From contig JANLTP010000118.1 of NCBI GenBank assembly GCA_031363055.1, forward strand, positions 1 to 64,000: a stretch of 64,000 nt of DNA. Reading direction: 5' to 3'. Under the pieces are notes generated by a model. That model made no database searches, was not told where the DNA came from, and worked only from the letters and a program-made list of their open reading frames with translations. Of this stretch, positions 35,101-42,713 are shown piece after piece. This DNA comes from JANLTP01 sp031363055. Its GTDB lineage: Bacteria > Pseudomonadota > Gammaproteobacteria > Burkholderiales > Burkholderiaceae_E. Numbering within the stretch: position 1 is the first letter of the stretch; every line of letters begins with the position of its first letter. The position numbers and the translations under genes are program-made.

Positions 35101-38100
35101 GATCGCGGCGGAAACCGTGTTTGAATTCGCCGCACCGTCATTGGCCGTCAGATCAAAGCTCGGTGCCACTTCATTGCCGTCGTCGACGAACTGCACCGAC
35201 CCGCCCGAGAGCTGAGCACTGGTGAAGACGGTGATCGGCGTTCCGGGCGCGCTGGTGAGTTGGAAATAGCCTCCGGCCAGCGAACTGACGGTGTAGGTGA
35301 AGCTGGCATTGTCCGGATCGGTGATGCCGATATCGGCAGGTGTCACAAACAGGATCTGCCCTTCGGCAACACTCAAGGTCACCGCACCGAGCACCGGCGC
35401 ATCATTGACCGGATTGACCGTAACGCCCAGGAAGGCGTTGGCGAACTGCGCGCCACCCGCCCCTGAGTTACCGAGGTCATCGACGCTGACTGCAATCCCG
35501 TCAAGCCCATTGAAGTTGCTGTTACCCTGATAAGTCAGGCCGTTCAAGGCCGTGTTGATCGCCGCCAGCGTACCCGTAAAGCTCATGCTGGCATCGTTGC
35601 TGCCCGTGCCGGTCAGAAAACTCAAGCCGGCCGTTCCGGATAGGCTCAACACGCCGTTGCCAGCGCTGATCGAAAACTGGACGGGTGCAGCGCCCGCATC
35701 AATATCGGCCACCATAATGGCGTTGGCGCCCGACAGGGTCAGTATCAGGTCTTCGTTGACCGACTGGGCGGAGGGAATCGTCAGCGTCGGCGCGTCATTG
35801 ATTGCATTGACAGTGATCGCGACATTGTCCGTATCGACTAGCGGCCCGCCGCTGCCGCTATTGCCCAGATCGTTGCTGACGATTTGCAGGCTGGCTGGCC
35901 CGTTGAAGTTGGCACTGGGCAGGAACGACAGGCCGTCGAGCGCTGCATTGATATCGGCAAGTGTGCCGGTGAAGCTCATGTTCGCATCTGCGCTGCCGTC
36001 ACCCAGCCCAAAGCTCAGGCCAGTCGTACTCGCAAGCGTAATTGCGCCATTGCTCGCGTTAAGCGTAAGCTGGACGGAGCTGGAGCCGGCGTCGACGTCG
36101 CCAATCGAGATCAGGTTACCGTTCGCCATCGAGAAGACCAGCGCCGTGTCCTCGCCGGTATTCTGGGCAATCGGTATCGAATTGACCGGCGAATCGTTGA
36201 CTGCACTGACACTCAAACTGGTGCCCGAGGTACCGCTGCTGAAGGCCGTCGTTCCGCCAGAACTGCTGGCGTCGCCAACGCCGCCGACGATTCCGGAAGT
36301 CTGGTCCCAGGCCTTGTAGGAGAAAGGAGATACAACCCCGTTGTAATCGGCATTTGGCACGAAGCGCACCGCCGTCGTCGCATCGGCCGGCAGCAGGCGT
36401 GCAGTACTCACCGAGGCGCTACCGATGGCGAACCAGTTGCTGCCGTTCAGTGTGTACTGCCAGGTGCCATTGCTGTCGTTCACAGCGACGACCGCAATAC
36501 CTTGCTGGGCGCCGCTGTCGGGGTCACTGACGCCGGCAGACACGATGTTCGAGACCAGGGTGCCAACGCTGCTGACATTATCCTCGGCGATTCCGGTCAG
36601 CGTGTACGAGCTGGAGAGCGATGGTGCGTCGTTGATCGGGTTCACCGTCAGCGCGGCGACATCGGTCGTAGCCGAGAAAGCGCTGGAGCCGCCATTGATG
36701 GTTGTGTCCGCGCTGCCGCCATTGGTCCCGGCGGTCTGGTCCCAGGCGCGGAACGTCAGGGCCGCACCGAGTGTTCCATTGAAGTCGGTATTCGGCGCAA
36801 AGTACACGCGCGTGTTCGCATCGGCCGCCAACAGGCGGGCAGATCCGTTCGCGACAGCACCCAGCGGGTTCCAGACAGCACCGTTGTCGATCGAGTAGAA
36901 CCAGGTGCCGGCCGCGGTGTCCGCCGCAGTGACGGCAATGCCGAGCAACGCACCACCATCCGGGTCCGTGACGTTATCGAGCTGGCCGGCCGGGCTTGCG
37001 AAATCGACCAGTGCCGACACCAAGGTGCCGACCGATCCCGACGGCGCACCGGCATCTTCGTTGATCGCCGAAAGCACTGGAGCTGCGCTCGCATTCAACG
37101 CTGGCGCGGTGTTCGCGGAGACGGTATAGCTGATGACCAGGCGCGGCGGCGTGGCCCCTTCGCTGCTGTCATAGGTGGCCGTACGATTGCCGCCACCATC
37201 GGGGCTGGCGACCATCAGCCCATTGTTGATCTTGCTGCCAGTGAACCAGGCTTGCACCAACGCGGTGATATTCCACGAATGCTGACCGGTTGAGTTGGTG
37301 TTCAGGTTAGCGACCGCCGTACCGTTGAAGTCGCCTCCGGTGCTCGTCCAGTTTATGCCCGGGGTCCGCTCATTCCAGTTCGACGCGTCGGCCGTCCCCG
37401 AGCCAGCGCCTTCCAGCCACGCATTCAAAACCTCATAGACGGAAATGTTCAACAGGCCACCGATTTGTGTGGCCTGCATCTGCAGCGTGGCGCTGCTGAT
37501 GGTCGCATTACTCGGCAAAGCACTCAGGTCGAACTGGAGCAGCGCACGCTGCAGCTTCGACGTTTCTCGATCGATGATCAGGCTGGTGGATGCTCCATAG
37601 TTCAGCCCGGTATTGTTGAGCTGTATATAGTTGTCCTGCCCTGCCAGCACTTGCGCACTGTTGTTGGCGAGCAGATTGGCCGAGAATTCCGACGTGGCTC
37701 CATAGTTGCTGCCGCCCAGGTCCACAGTCGCCGTCGCGCTGACGGCGTGGCCGCTGGCGACGGTAACACCCGTCAGCGTCACCGAGAAGTTGGCATTGCC
37801 GGTTGCGTCGGTGGTTACTGTGCTCGAACCGAGATAAGTCTGTGCTTCGCCATAACCACTGGCATCGCCGCTTGCACTGCTGTAAAACTCGATGCGAAAG
37901 GTCGTCGCGCCAGTGCTGTTCAGAGTGCCGATGATTGTCGTGTTTCCGCTTGTTGAAGTGGCAATCGACAATAGCGGGAAGTTCTGCAGCCCATTGGCCC
38001 CGGTGTCGGTATCTCCCAAGTCATTGGCCGTCACACCGTTGGCGCCCAGATCGATGCCAAGCCCGGCATTGGCGTAGATTAAGTTGCCGAGCAGATGATT

Positions 38101-41100
38101 ACCCGTACCAGCGTCGGTTTCAAGCCAGATTCCGTCGCCGCCGTTATTGGCAATCCGGTTACCTTCGTTTGCGCCGACGCCGCCGATGGTGTTGTTGCTG
38201 GCGCTGCTGTGAACATCGATGCCCGGCCCTGCGTTTCCAAGCGCGCCGCTACCACTCACGGTCGTGCCGATGTAGTTACCCCGGATGACCGCGCCGCTGG
38301 CTGAGTTGTAAATCTCGATACCAGAGCCGGCGTTACAGGAGATCAGATTTCGATCGGCGGGCGCGACGCCACCAACGACCACGTTATCCGATTTGATCGC
38401 GACCGATCCCCAGGAGCCAACCGTACTGTTACCGAGCGCCTGCGTTCCAGAAACATCGGTCCCTATGTAGTTGCCAACCAGCACGGATCCACCCGCGCCG
38501 GCATCGACCTCGATGCCATTATTGTCCGCCCGGTTGACGACCAGCGCCCGGATCGTCGAAGCACCGGTTGTCAACGTGATCGCGTTCGGATCGGCCACCG
38601 AAACCGCCGCAGCATTGATTTCGATGATCGGTCCCTTGGCGGCATCGTACCCGGCCTGCGTGCTGCCATCGATGATCAGTGCCTGAGTCGCATTCAGATC
38701 TGCACTGCCCAGCGTGATGCGATACCAGGATCTTGCGGTGCCGGCCGCATAGTCGGCATCGAAGTCCGTGATCACAGAATCACTCATCGCGGTGACGACC
38801 GGTGCCGAGAAGGTACCCGCCACCGCATTGTCGCGGTAGTAGAGATGATTCGCGTCGGTCATCGGAATGTTGAAAACGATCTTGTCCGGTGAGCCGCCAT
38901 TGGCCGTGTTGTTGGCCGCCAGTACTGCCTCGAGCAGCGAAATGCGGCCATCGGCGCCGCGTGCATTGCCGAGGTTGCTGATCGAGCTGGTCGTGCCATT
39001 TGCAAGACCACTGGTCGTATCAACCACAATGATGCCGCTCGAGCTGGCCGTGACGTTGGCGGCGAATTCCGATGTTGAGCCATAGTTGCCGCCGCCCAGA
39101 TCGACGGTGGCGGTGGCCGAAACACGATCGCCACTGTTGACCCAGACGTTGCTGAGCGTGGTGTTGAGCGCGGCGTTGCCCGCGCCGTCAGTAATGACGG
39201 TGATGAAGCCGAGGTAGCGCTCGCCTTCGCCGTTCGCAGCGTCTGCGACGGTGGGGCGATTAGCAAAGAACTCGATGCGCAAGGTCGTGCTGGCGTTTGA
39301 ATTGATCGTGCCGACGATCGTCGTGCCGGCCGCGTTGGAGTTCGCCGACGTCAGTACCGGAAAGTTCTGCAGATTATTGGCCCCTGAATCCGGATCACCG
39401 GCATCATTGGCGGTAACGCCCGCCGAGCCGAGATTGATACCCAGTGAAGCGTTGGAGTGGATCACATTGCCCAGAATCTGATCGCCGCTGCCGTTTACCA
39501 CGTCGACCCCGTGAAGCGCGTTAAAGGCGATCAGGTTGCCAGCACCCACCGCGGAGCCGCCGACCCGATTATTGGTCGAAGCGCCCTGCAGTTGTACGCC
39601 GTCGCCGATGCGGTTGCCGCGGTTCAGTGTGCCGCTTGCGTCGGTGCCGATATAGTTGCCCTGAATGATGTTGTCGGACGAGTTGATCTCGATGCCTTCC
39701 CAGTTCATCGAGATCAGGTTGCGCGCCGCAGGGGTAGTGCCGCCAATCGTATTTCCGCTGCCCGCGAGGATCGCAATCCCAACGTCGGCGTTGCCGCCGC
39801 CCGTGGCTCCGTCAGGATCGAGACCGATAATATTGCCTTGGATCACATGGCCGGTGACCCCACCGGCGGAAAGGTTGATACCCTCGTTGCCGTTGTTGGT
39901 CACGACGTTACCGTCGTCGGTTCCGATGCCGCCGATTGTGGTGCCAAGGGCGAACGACTCGATGCCGTCGTTGCTGTTGCCGATTCCGGTCGACCCAGTG
40001 CCCGTGGTGCCGATCCAGTTGCCGGCAATAGTCACTCCGTCTGCCCCCGATTGAAGCTGGATGCCGTCCGTGGAGAATCGCGTAATGGTCAAGCCGCGGA
40101 TGGTGCTGCCGGCAGCACCGCCGAGCAGCGTGAGCCCGTTGACACCTGCGCCCGCAGACGCTCCGTCCAGACGAATCAACGGTGTTCCTGCATAACCGGG
40201 TTCGCTGCTGCCGTCGATCGTGACCTGACCAGTGATGGATGGCAGCGCCGAGCTTAGGCTGATCGTATGAACGCCCGCCCCAACGATGTTGAAATTGATC
40301 GTGTCGGCGCCGCCAGCGGCGTTGGCGTCACTGATGGCCTGGCGCAGCGAGCCCGCCCCGCTGTCGTTAACGTTGGTAACCGTGAAAGTCGCCAGCACAT
40401 GGTTCCAGACCAGTTGCGTGGACGCGGAAATCGCAACGCTGGTTTCGATCTGCCCGGTCTGGTATTCAAGTATCCAGTCGCCGCCCATCTGCGCGGCGCC
40501 GGTCAGGTCATTGCTGGCGGCGACATCGGCACCGGTGAGTTGCGCCAGACCCTGCGTCAAGGCAAGTCCGGAGACGCCACCGGCGACATCACAGCCGTAC
40601 AGCAGCAGGTCAGCATTGGCCGTTAACGAGGTCGACCAGTTGGCGAACTCCAGCGCCCGACTGCGCAGGGCTGAGAGGTCAATGCGGGTGGTACCCAGAT
40701 TGGTACCGTTGACATCGCCGTGGCCGATCACATGGATCGCCGAAACCGCCGTATCGTTCGACTGCAGATCAGCCAGAGCGTTCGAGACCGCCGTGATGCC
40801 GTCGTCGCCAGCCTCGACGCGGACGATAACGATCGGGCGGCCCGCCTGCTGCTGGCGTTCGATGTCGGCAATCAGCTCAGCGGCACCCGCCACCTGGGTG
40901 TCAATGACGGCCAGCTCGATGCTTGCGGCCTGGGTCCGGGTATTGGCCGATTCCGATACCTGCACGCTAACCTGTGCCGTAGGCGCGCTGACCACGGCCG
41001 CAGGCGCGGCAAAGGAAGCCAGCGCGGGGAGGCTGGCGGCAATAGGGGTAAGATCGGCCGAATACAGAATGCGGGCTTCGAGGGCCTCACAAACCGGGCG

Positions 41101-41121
41101 GCGATCACGGCTTTGGGACAT
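32107..41121 (-). CDS. Giant surface protein: LEPR-XLL-like N-terminus, DUF4347, beta-helix, DNRLRE and cadherin/CSPG-like repeats
   Basis: About 3,000 residues. Near the N-terminus is CEALEARILYSADL, a variant of the LEPR-XLL signature of very large proteobacterial exoproteins. A DUF4347 domain follows (SAIHVIGHGDVNGTNLG, LLLYGCDVAGG). Next are two right-handed beta-helix stretches with repeated N-x-I-x-G-N-Y-I-G-T, a DNRLRE-like domain (LQRALLQFDLSALPSNATIS), and a long series of Ig/cadherin/CSPG-like units ending in VNDAP. The C-terminus has a membrane segment (VAITLGLMFYALRAGGLVAA) and a charged tail after WSSIDPLVILH. It is likely cell-surface exposed and adhesive. I prefer ATG 41121; an in-frame GTG at 41154 is possible. 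Divergent from an HlyD/C39-ABC pair, but it has no RTX repeats or obvious type I signal. Confidence 0.88.
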   Translation of the reverse strand: MSQSRDRRPVCEALEARILYSADLTPIAASLPALASFAAPAAVVSAPTAQVSVQVSESANTRTQAASIELAVIDTQVAGAAELIADIERQQQAGRPIVIVRVEAGDDGITAVSNALADLQSNDTAVSAIHVIGHGDVNGTNLGTTRIDLSALRSRALEFANWSTSLTANADLLLYGCDVAGGVSGLALTQGLAQLTGADVAASNDLTGAAQMGGDWILEYQTGQIETSVAISASTQLVWNHVLATFTVTNVNDSGAGSLRQAISDANAAGGADTINFNIVGAGVHTISLSSALPSITGQVTIDGSSEPGYAGTPLIRLDGASAGAGVNGLTLLGGAAGSTIRGLTITRFSTDGIQLQSGADGVTIAGNWIGTTGTGSTGIGNSNDGIESFALGTTIGGIGTDDGNVVTNNGNEGINLSAGGVTGHVIQGNIIGLDPDGATGGGNADVGIAILAGSGNTIGGTTPAARNLISMNWEGIEINSSDNIIQGNYIGTDASGTLNRGNRIGDGVQLQGASTNNRVGGSAVGAGNLIAFNALHGVDVVNGSGDQILGNVIHSNASLGINLGSAGVTANDAGDPDSGANNLQNFPVLTSANSNAAGTTIVGTINSNASTTLRIEFFANRPTVADAANGEGERYLGFITVITDGAGNAALNTTLSNVWVNSGDRVSATATVDLGGGNYGSTSEFAANVTASSSGIIVVDTTSGLANGTTSSISNLGNARGADGRISLLEAVLAANNTANGGSPDKIVFNIPMTDANHLYYRDNAVAGTFSAPVVTAMSDSVITDFDADYAAGTARSWYRITLGSADLNATQALIIDGSTQAGYDAAKGPIIEINAAAVSVADPNAITLTTGASTIRALVVNRADNNGIEVDAGAGGSVLVGNYIGTDVSGTQALGNSTVGSWGSVAIKSDNVVVGGVAPADRNLISCNAGSGIEIYNSASGAVIRGNYIGTTVSGSGALGNAGPGIDVHSSASNNTIGGVGANEGNRIANNGGDGIWLETDAGTGNHLLGNLIYANAGLGIDLGANGVTANDLGDTDTGANGLQNFPLLSIATSTSGNTTIIGTLNSTGATTFRIEFYSSASGDASGYGEAQTYLGSSTVTTDATGNANFSVTLTGVTVASGHAVSATATVDLGGSNYGATSEFSANLLANNSAQVLAGQDNYIQLNNTGLNYGASTSLIIDRETSKLQRALLQFDLSALPSNATISSATLQMQATQIGGLLNISVYEVLNAWLEGAGSGTADASNWNERTPGINWTSTGGDFNGTAVANLNTNSTGQHSWNITALVQAWFTGSKINNGLMVASPDGGGNRTATYDSSEGATPPRLVISYTVSANTAPALNASAAPVLSAINEDAGAPSGSVGTLVSALVDFASPAGQLDNVTDPDGGALLGIAVTAADTAAGTWFYSIDNGAVWNPLGAVANGSARLLAADANTRVYFAPNTDFNGTLGAALTFRAWDQTAGTNGGSADTTINGGSSAFSATTDVAALTVNPINDAPSLSSSYTLTGIAEDNVSSVGTLVSNIVSAGVSDPDSGAQQGIAVVAVNDSNGTWQYTLNGSNWFAIGSASVSTARLLPADATTAVRFVPNADYNGVVSPFSYKAWDQTSGIVGGVGDASSSGGTTAFSSGTSGTSLSVSAVNDSPVNSIPIAQNTGEDTALVFSMANGNLISIGDVDAGSSSVQLTLNASNGAITLASTTGLSFGLGDGSADANMSFTGTLADINAALDGLSFLPSANFNGPASLQIVSNDLGNSGSGGPLVDTDNVAITVNAINDAPTLTIPSAQSVNEDLILTLSGANAIMVADIDAGAAPVQFSISAGNGVLSLSGTAGLSFLTGTGSNDASMSFTGTLAAINTALNGLTYQGNSNFNGLDGIAVSVDDLGNSGAGGAQFANAFLGVTVNPVNDAPVLGAVTLSVAEGQILFVTPADIGITDPDNASFTYTVSSLAGGYFQLTSAPGTPITVFTSAQLSGGSVQFVDDGNEVAPSFDLTANDGAANSNTVSAAITYTPVNDAPTISGLAGDTLAYLEGAGAVVIEQGGDAAVVDIDSADFGGGSLTVSLVAGSNPAEDILSIRNEGLGAGQIGVAGANLSYGGVLIGSVAGGSAGTALVVSLNASATPVAVSALLNNVTFTESNAANPTLGGRTVRFVLNDGDGGTSSSYDAFVSVSGVNDVPILTSAGLTLNEGQTVTLAPADFGIVDPDSVSFTYTLSAIAGGFFQLSSAPGTPITVFSSAQLSGGSVQFVDDGNEVAPSFDLTANDGSANSNTVSAAITYTPVNDAPLITSATLTLSEGQTVTLAPADFGIVDPDSASFTYTPSTIAGGFFQFSSAPGTPITVFSSAQLAGGLVQFVHDGNEIAPSFDITANDGGLNSNTLAATITYNAINDSPTITVPAAQSLIEDGTLAFSIASGNAISIADADAGVGLLQLTLSASNGTLSLGNLAGLSLITGSGANNPLMAFTGTLASINNALDTLSYRAGLDFSGADSILIQLNDLGNSGAGGALIANSSIALGIVAINDAPSLGVPTAQSVSEDTPLVFSVARGNAIAVGDVDSAGSPVQLSLSVGSGTISLARTTNLVLLLGTGFGDTAIIAQGTINDLNAALDGLIYLPDVNFNGPAVLNVSINDLGNIGAGASLSVSQSVSITVNAVNDAPSDLLRVPAITIAEHSAEGSAAGTVVAIDPDDSAGFVFSLVDGANHFALDPVSGAITVAGGALPAFAVQSSYQIIVRGIDPSGASIDRSFTIQVARSDVVSPPAKSAEVGAAVNVSNASTTRNEGSGVTPASEEDSAQSRRLLLPGDDDPGAARKRVSVTPFAIKGVTGDGFMGTRSTQTAGDESRRNEELLVQMINDRGDEVFKRTFDRRRLFDLLKFDPMQRGSDVDGGFDIARYRPMMPLANMEWEPESQQAKTYHVVLETVQIGGVAITLGLMFYALRAGGLVAAMLTALPAWSSIDPLVILHKDRKDNGNDWGDEGLTEIDLDEAAMGEILDVDSRTDTTRSVR
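33965..35405 (-). repeat. Near-identical internal repeats of about 300 bases in the giant gene
   Basis: Three units (about 33970-34260, 34270-34610 and 35070-35400) share long identical stretches encoding FQLSSAPGTPITVFSSAQLS and VQFVDDGNEVAPSFDLTAND. The second and third are closest. The units correspond to CSPG-type repeats, and their similarity at DNA level points to recent duplication or gene conversion. Confidence 0.75.
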
Positions 41122-41384
41122 CCGAACACTGTATCGGTTATTGAGGAGAAACACTGTTAGACGCTATGCCGATCGTCGTCCGGCACCTGCCGCAAATCGG
41201 TTGCTAACTGAATCAGCCGTCAGGGCTGCACATACAAGAACCTTGACGACCTTGGGTCAGCTCCTGGGCGGCGTGCGTCGGGCATGGCACAAGAACGACG
41301 CCCCTTGGATTCGATCGAGCGGTCCGTGACCAATGCCCTATGCAAACCGGGTAAGCCGGATCAAGAATAGGCCAACCTTACAAA

Positions 41385-42713
41385 TTGGCTAACGTGAAAA
41401 CTGCCATCGAAGAACCGGTCAGCGCTCAAAAGCCGGTTAAGTCCAGGGGCGATGCGCTATTTCGCACTGAAGCGGTCAACGCACGCCGCAGCCAGTGGCT
41501 GGGCCCGGTGCTGCTCGCGTCGCCGATCTCTCACGCCCTGTATGCGATCGCGGCATTGATTGCTGTCACCGCGCTCGTCTCATTTGCGGCGTTCGGCGAA
41601 TACACGCGAAAGGCCCGGATCAATGGTTGGCTCGTCCCCGCTAGTGGGATGATCCGGGTTTTCGCTCAACAACCGGGTGTCATTGCGGCGATCAAAGTCC
41701 GCGAAGGTTCGTTCGTCGCCAAGGACGAACCCCTGGCAGTGCTCTCTGCCGAACGCCAAAGTTCCGCACTAGGTGCTACCCAGGCCGAAATTACCCGCCT
41801 ATTGACAGCCCGGCGTACAGGCTTGCAGGCCGAAATCAAACAGCAGGAAGTTTTGTTCAGGCAGCAGGAATCCGCATTGCGCCGGCGAATCGAAGGGATT
41901 CGCGGCGAAACGGATCAGTTCAGTCGGGAAATTACGCTGCAGTCATCGCGCACCGATCTGTCCCAAACATCCACCGATCGATTGCGCGAGTTAGCCAGGG
42001 TCGGCGGTGCTTCGCCGATGGAAGTCGAAAAACAACTGGAATTTGAGCTCGAACAACGTGGCCGTTTGCGTCAGCTCGAACGGACCCGGGCTGAACGCCA
42101 GCGCGAAATGGGTACCCTGAAGTCGGAACTCGATGACCTGCCAATCAAATCGAAAACAGTGCTGGCAAATCTGGCACGCGACATCCGGATTTTGGAACAG
42201 GAACTCGCCGAGTCCGAGGCACGTCGAGAGGTAGTGATCCTGGCTCCGCAAGCCGGAACGGTGACCGCGATTCAGGCCGAAGTCGGCGGCAATGCGACGA
42301 CTGCTACCAACCTGCTGAGTATCGTTCCTGAAGGGTCATCACTTGAGGCTCATCTGTTCGCCAATAGCCGCGCGGTCGGTTTCATCAGGCCCGGGCAACG
42401 CGTCCTGCTTCGTTATCAGGCTTATCCGTATCAGAAGTTCGGACACGCCAACGGCACGATTGAATCGGTGTCTCGCTCGGCGTTGAACCCGTCCGAAGTC
42501 CCGACCCAGTTGGCCGGGATGACCAGCTTGGTCGGCAGTGACGAGCCGATTTACCGAGTAGTCGTCAGACTCGAGAGTCAGCAGGTCAAGGCCTATGGAA
42601 TCGCCCAGACGCTGCAACCGGGTATGCAACTCGAATCCGATGTGCTGCTGGAAAAAAGAAGGCTCTGGGAATGGGTGCTTGAACCACTCTACACGCTGAC
42701 CGGGAAGTTATAA
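41385..42713 (+). CDS. HlyD-family periplasmic adaptor of a type I/bacteriocin exporter
   Basis: A protein of 442 residues. A cytosolic N-terminus is followed by one membrane segment (LYAIAALIAVTALVSFAAF), a lipoyl-like half (VFAQQPGVIAAIKVREGSFV), a long coiled coil (about 130-285), the second lipoyl half (VVILAPQAGTVTAIQAEVGG) and a beta-barrel domain (RPGQRVLLRYQAYPYQKFGH). The size and order match CvaA-type partners of C39-peptidase exporters. Start is TTG 41385 or GTG 41394; neither has a clear ribosome binding site. The ABC gene begins directly after its stop. No TolC-type outer membrane gene is in the window. Confidence 0.9.
   Translation: MANVKTAIEEPVSAQKPVKSRGDALFRTEAVNARRSQWLGPVLLASPISHALYAIAALIAVTALVSFAAFGEYTRKARINGWLVPASGMIRVFAQQPGVIAAIKVREGSFVAKDEPLAVLSAERQSSALGATQAEITRLLTARRTGLQAEIKQQEVLFRQQESALRRRIEGIRGETDQFSREITLQSSRTDLSQTSTDRLRELARVGGASPMEVEKQLEFELEQRGRLRQLERTRAERQREMGTLKSELDDLPIKSKTVLANLARDIRILEQELAESEARREVVILAPQAGTVTAIQAEVGGNATTATNLLSIVPEGSSLEAHLFANSRAVGFIRPGQRVLLRYQAYPYQKFGHANGTIESVSRSALNPSEVPTQLAGMTSLVGSDEPIYRVVVRLESQQVKAYGIAQTLQPGMQLESDVLLEKRRLWEWVLEPLYTLTGKL

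Noticed and set aside
35884..37293. 469-residue plus-strand frame opposite the giant gene
   Set aside because: It is the mirror of the repeated, GC-rich cadherin-like coding strand; its product is rich in Arg and Val-Gly with no motif, and several similar frames lie opposite the same gene.
32107..41121. Giant protein as an RTX toxin or as the sole cargo of the adjacent exporter
   Set aside because: No GGxGxD nonapeptide repeats and no type I C-terminal signal were seen; it ends in a membrane segment with a charged tail.
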